Made by a program: the position numbers and the translations under genes
The notes under the pieces: generated by a model
Database searches by the model: none
What the model was told of the DNA's origin: nothing
Seen by the model: the letters and a program-made list of their open reading frames with translations, nothing else
Shown: piece by piece, positions 6,876 through 9,861 of the stretch
How positions within the stretch are numbered: the first letter of the stretch is position 1
Layout: every line of letters starts with the position of its first letter
From: Bacillota bacterium
GTDB taxonomy: Bacteria; Bacillota; Clostridia; Christensenellales; CAG-138
Assembly (NCBI GenBank): GCA_016288175.1
Contig: JAEEYN010000058.1
Location: forward strand, 1-9,861
Direction: 5' to 3'
DNA: 9,861 nucleotides

Positions 6876-9605
6876 TTACGAAACATTGAGCGCGATGCGC
6901 ATGATGAGCACGGCGTCGGTGGCGTTCACAACGCCGTCGCCGTTGACGTCGCCGTTCAGAAGGCCCTGTCCTTCAAGCGCGATGATGTTCATCGAATGGC
7001 GAAGAGCCAGCAGCGCGTCGGTCGTGTTGACAACGCCATTGAGGTCGATGTCGCCGATGAGCCCCGCCGGAGGATTCTCCTCATACTGCGCTGTAACGGT
7101 CAGATCGCCCGTGACGTTTGAAAAATCGACGTCCCAGCCGATAAAGGTCCAGCCGGCGCGGACGGGATCCGCAGGCGCGGTCGCCGCTCCGCCTTCCGGG
7201 ATATGCTGGGTCGAGAGCACTGCACCGTTCCAGTCGACGAAGGTGACGGTATAGTATGTAACATCGTCGTTCATCTGAACGCCCGTGACTTTTTTATAGA
7301 GTTGGACGGAGGCGGCGGTCTTGGGCGCGTTGAAAAGGTTGGAGTAATCGCCCGCCGTCGGAACGAAGGTCACATACCTCGTGCCCTTGGAATAATCATA
7401 GCTGAGCTGATGCGTCTGCTCATCCCAGAGCCAGTTGGTCGAATAGCTCGAACCGTTTTCGGGATAAAGATCGAAGCTGTTCTGCCAGGCGGAAACGCGG
7501 AGATGATAATTCCTGTTGTAGGCGGATCGGATGATGTAATAGCCGTTCTGCTCGTAGAACAGCCATTCCGTGTTTTTCATCACGGCGTCGGGATAGACCG
7601 ATGTGTCGATATCGGTGATCGCGCCTTCGTCATCGACAACGGCCTTGATGCCGTAGGAATAATAACAGGTGCTGTAGCTTACATAGTATGGATTCTGAAC
7701 ATAAGTGCCGAGGGGATTCGGGTTATAGTTCATCAGAACATAAACTTCCCCGCCGTTTTCGGAGCCGATGAGGTATTCGACGCCGGTCTCGATCGTATCG
7801 GTCGGAACATATTTCGTGTAATGGAAGCCGTTGAGGACTGTGACCGTTGCCGAGGAGGACAGCACCGCGCCGGTATCCCTGTCCGTCGCTGTCGCGGTGA
7901 TGACGGCCGAGCCGGGAGCATGGCTCTCGACCGTTGCGGCGAACCTGTTTCCGGAAACGGTCGCGACGGATTCATCGGAGCTCGTCCAGACCATATCGTA
8001 ATTGTTCGCGCCGATAGGATCCCTCACAACAACGAGCTTCGCCGTTTCGTTAAGAAGCAGCTGCGCCGAATCGGGAGTTATCGAAAATTCGTCGAGCGCG
8101 ACTTCGCCGACGGTGACGCCGACATATCTGAGGGCGGAGGAAGCGCCCGCGGGCGGGTTGAAAACACCGTTCACGGGGCGGACGGTGATGAAGCCGCCGC
8201 CATAGATCTCCGCCGCGTCGGTGCTTGTGTAAACAACGGGCGAAAGCAGCGAATAGAGGCTTTCGAGGCCGTAATAGGCGGAGGGATCATAGCCCTCGTT
8301 CATCAAAAAGCCGTAACCGGAGGCGGGATCGTTCGCGATCATGCTCGTGAAGAAGCCGCCCCAGATCTGCTCGAGGGTCATTCCCGTTGCGGCAGTCAGC
8401 GCGTCCAGCGAATTCTGAACGGTGTCGCCGCTGTTCGCCTCGATGATCTGCTTATAAACGGAGGTGCTGCCCGTTGCCGTATAAAGATACTGCGTGAAGA
8501 GCATGACCTCGGCGTATCTTGCATAAATGTCGAGCTGACTCGAATCCCACGCCGTCAGCGAGCCGCCCTTATGCAGGTCGAAATCGGGGTTGTAGGCATA
8601 CTCGACCGGGGGATTCGTGAGCTCCTGCGCCGAAAGCTTATAGTTATGCCAGCTCGGGATCCTTTCATAAAGGCCGCTGCCGGGGAAACAGAGCTCCTCC
8701 GCAGAGCCGGAGAGCGCTTCGTTGAGCCAAACGTTCATCCCGCCCGTTTCGGAGAAGTTGATGCAGTGCTGGAATTCATGAACGAGGGTGCCGAAGCAGT
8801 CGTCGAAATGGTCGATCGTCACGCCCGCGGCGTTGGTGTACTGAATGCCGGGCCAGGTGTCGATATGGATCATCGGAAGGCTGTTGTAGGTGAAATCCTC
8901 GGACCAGAAATAGCCCGCGACATAGCCCTGACCGGGCTGCCAGCCGTCGTCGATATTATAGAAAAGCAGGTTTACCTTGCCGTCCCCGTTGACGTCGTTG
9001 AAATCGCCGTAGGAGGCCTGCATGAGCTCGAATTTTTCGTCGAAACGCTCCGCGGCGATCCTGCCGTAGGAGCTGTCGATGCCGTCGAGGGGATGATAAT
9101 CGGAATTCGTGACGGTCCAGATCGTACAGTGCTGACCGACATAGATGACCTTGAACTCAACGGAGGAATCGCTCGTTCCAGTCGGGCTGTAGTTATAGAT
9201 ATTGAAGGTATGGGTGCTGCCGACGGGATAGGCAGCCCTCTCGGCGCCCTTTTCGGGGGCGGGTGCATCGGGCTTGAACAGGGAAACCTCGTGATCGACG
9301 TCGATGATGTACGGGATATCCGGATTCGTCGGTTCAAAAGCATCCGCGCCGCGCGAAGGAAGGATGTTCGCGTTGACGTCCGTTTCAATGAGGCCTGCAA
9401 GCGAGCCCGTCGAAGCCGCGGTCGCCGTGTCGGCGGAGGGATTGTAGATCACGACATAATCGCCGGCATAGCCTCCGGCGGGATCGGTATCGATCGTAAC
9501 GCCGGTGTTGATGAGTTTCGCTTCCTCTCCCGTTTCGCCGCCAGCTGAGGGCAAAGCGGAAAGGAGCATCAGAAGCGCGAGCGCGAGGCCGAGAAGTTTT
9601 TTCAT
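6876..9605 (-). CDS. Secreted M30-like zinc metallopeptidase with BIG2, beta-trefoil-like region, InlB_B repeat and dockerin (909 aa)
   Basis: Largest and most divergent paralogue. Order: Sec signal peptide 1 to about 23; N-terminal segment GDYVVIYNP (48-56) and STGSLAGLIET (65-75); peptidase core about 125-500 with DVNGDGKVNLLFYNIDDGW (204-222) and GYVAGYF (227-233), zinc motif HEFQH at 276-280 and VWLNEALSGSAEE, where Glu296 is the likely third ligand; BIG2 about 504-590; a tyrosine- and tryptophan-rich region at about 595-773 (GVEYLIGS, EWLFYEQNGYYIIRSA, YHLRVSA, NWLWDEQTHQLSY, SVQLYKKV) whose repeated beta pattern suggests a beta-trefoil-like binding domain; InlB_B (Listeria-Bacteroides) repeat about 784-841 (YTVTFVDWNGAVLSTQHI, GWTFIGWDVDF, VTAQYE); and dockerin 851-909 with loops DIDLNGVVNTTD and DVNGDGVVNATD. 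The WLNEALS wording is nearest to classic M30 enzymes. The ATG at 9605 follows AAGGAG by 7 bases. It has its own promoter and terminator. Target protein unknown. Confidence 0.85.
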   Translation of the reverse strand: MKKLLGLALALLMLLSALPSAGGETGEEAKLINTGVTIDTDPAGGYAGDYVVIYNPSADTATAASTGSLAGLIETDVNANILPSRGADAFEPTNPDIPYIIDVDHEVSLFKPDAPAPEKGAERAAYPVGSTHTFNIYNYSPTGTSDSSVEFKVIYVGQHCTIWTVTNSDYHPLDGIDSSYGRIAAERFDEKFELMQASYGDFNDVNGDGKVNLLFYNIDDGWQPGQGYVAGYFWSEDFTYNSLPMIHIDTWPGIQYTNAAGVTIDHFDDCFGTLVHEFQHCINFSETGGMNVWLNEALSGSAEELCFPGSGLYERIPSWHNYKLSAQELTNPPVEYAYNPDFDLHKGGSLTAWDSSQLDIYARYAEVMLFTQYLYTATGSTSVYKQIIEANSGDTVQNSLDALTAATGMTLEQIWGGFFTSMIANDPASGYGFLMNEGYDPSAYYGLESLYSLLSPVVYTSTDAAEIYGGGFITVRPVNGVFNPPAGASSALRYVGVTVGEVALDEFSITPDSAQLLLNETAKLVVVRDPIGANNYDMVWTSSDESVATVSGNRFAATVESHAPGSAVITATATDRDTGAVLSSSATVTVLNGFHYTKYVPTDTIETGVEYLIGSENGGEVYVLMNYNPNPLGTYVQNPYYVSYSTCYYSYGIKAVVDDEGAITDIDTSVYPDAVMKNTEWLFYEQNGYYIIRSAYNRNYHLRVSAWQNSFDLYPENGSSYSTNWLWDEQTHQLSYDYSKGTRYVTFVPTAGDYSNLFNAPKTAASVQLYKKVTGVQMNDDVTYYTVTFVDWNGAVLSTQHIPEGGAATAPADPVRAGWTFIGWDVDFSNVTGDLTVTAQYEENPPAGLIGDIDLNGVVNTTDALLALRHSMNIIALEGQGLLNGDVNGDGVVNATDAVLIMRIALNVS

Positions 9606-9612
9606 ATGTTTT

Positions 9613-9618
9613 CTCCTT
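9613..9618 (-). promoter_or_regulatory. Ribosome binding site of the 909-aa peptidase
   Basis: AAGGAG within AAAAGGAGAA on the minus strand lies 7 bases before the ATG at 9605-9603 and fixes that start. Confidence 0.82.
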
Positions 9619-9675
9619 TTGTTTCTGCGTCTCCTCCCCTGCCGCGGCCAGCCGGATCGAAAACGCTGCCCGATG

Positions 9676-9684
9676 ATTATACCA
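9676..9684 (-). promoter_or_regulatory. Extended -10 promoter of the 909-aa peptidase
   Basis: The minus strand reads TGGTATAAT 70 bp upstream of the start codon. TACGAA lies 16 bp farther upstream (9698-9703), the same hexamer found at nearly the same spacing in front of the 816-aa gene. No good TTGACA match is seen. Confidence 0.65.
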
Positions 9685-9746
9685 TATAACGCATTTCTTC
9701 GTAAGTATACAATTGACCTTTTTCGCGCTCAGCCCGTTTTGCGCAT

Positions 9747-9776
9747 AAAAAAGCAGGGCTCCCGAAGGAACCCTGC
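9747..9776 (-). terminator. Rho-independent terminator of the fourth dockerin gene
   Basis: On the minus strand GCAGGGTTCC and GGAGCCCTGC pair (one G-U) around a UUCG tetraloop closed by C-G, an exceptionally stable loop, followed by six T. It begins 14 bases after the stop codon of the partial gene at the window edge. Confidence 0.93.
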
Positions 9777-9790
9777 CTTTGATCGTTCGA

Positions 9791-9861
9791 TCAGTCGAGG
9801 GGCATGAATTTTGAACCCATCGCAACACGCATGATCAGAACAGCATCGGTCGCGTTGACAT
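9791..9861 (-). CDS. Dockerin-ended protein, C-terminal fragment (runs off the window)
   Basis: The last 22 codons read VNATDAVLIMRVAMG followed by SKFMPLD and TGA. The first part is the second half of a dockerin calcium-binding repeat and matches the end of the 909-aa peptidase (VNATDAVLIMRIALN) almost residue for residue. The protein therefore ends in a dockerin and is probably a fourth member of the array on the same strand. Its catalytic part lies outside the window, so a peptidase is only a guess from context. It is unusual in carrying a 7-residue tail after the dockerin helix, where the other three stop within two or three residues. Confidence 0.85.
   Translation of the reverse strand, partial: VNATDAVLIMRVAMGSKFMPLD

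Noticed and set aside
7203..9548. 781-codon plus-strand frame, and similar frames at 4881-6137 and 2889-4007, opposite the peptidase genes
   Set aside because: All lie antisense to genes with clear signal peptides, catalytic motifs and dockerins. The products are rich in D, R, G, V and I with no domain, as expected of shadow frames.
1923..9605. Cohesin, scaffoldin or LPxTG anchor within the array
   Set aside because: No cohesin-like domain, sortase motif or C-terminal membrane segment was found; every complete protein ends in a dockerin.
1..9861. CRISPR array, tRNA, rRNA or riboswitch
   Set aside because: No regularly spaced direct repeats, no cloverleaf with a CCA-ready end and no known riboswitch core was seen. 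The similar blocks 2700 bases apart are coding paralogy.

Overview
The window looks like a GC-rich member of the Bacillota (Clostridia, probably an Oscillospiraceae-like gut or rumen anaerobe). This is inferred from an ATP-type PEP carboxykinase, strong AGGAG ribosome binding sites, Gram-positive style Sec signal peptides, type I-like dockerin modules, BIG2 and InlB_B surface modules, a RAYT transposase remnant, and an intergenic repeat resembling one common in clostridial genomes. The species cannot be named from the sequence.

Layout. Positions 74-1648 (+) encode a complete 524-residue ATP-dependent PEP carboxykinase, closed by a strong hairpin terminator at 1664-1695 that also has a T-rich side on the minus strand. 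Positions 1736-1894 (-) hold the C-terminal end of a degraded REP-associated (Y1/IS200-like) transposase. The rest is a head-to-tail array on the minus strand. It has three complete secreted zinc metallopeptidases of the M30 (hyicolysin-like) type, 665, 816 and 909 residues long, each ending in a dockerin. At the right edge lies the last 22 codons of a fourth dockerin protein.

The three peptidases share one plan: signal peptide, a conserved N-terminal segment (GDYVVIYNP ... GLIET), the peptidase core with HExxH and a downstream NExxS motif, a short beta-rich region, a BIG2 Ig-like domain, and a C-terminal two-repeat dockerin. They differ in what sits between BIG2 and dockerin. The first has nothing, the second a jelly-roll-like domain, and the third a beta-trefoil-like region plus an InlB_B repeat. 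Each gene has its own ribosome binding site and an extended -10 promoter (TGnTATAAT) 54-70 bp upstream. Hairpins lie between the genes, so each is probably transcribed alone.

Together the array looks like a locally expanded family of exported proteases that plug into a cohesin-bearing scaffold or cell-surface anchor through their dockerins. No cohesin, scaffoldin or sortase anchor lies in the window, so the docking partner is unknown. The pckA gene is a housekeeping neighbour transcribed toward the array. Intergenic gaps are all under 300 bp and contain the promoters, terminators, transposase remnant and repeat listed.
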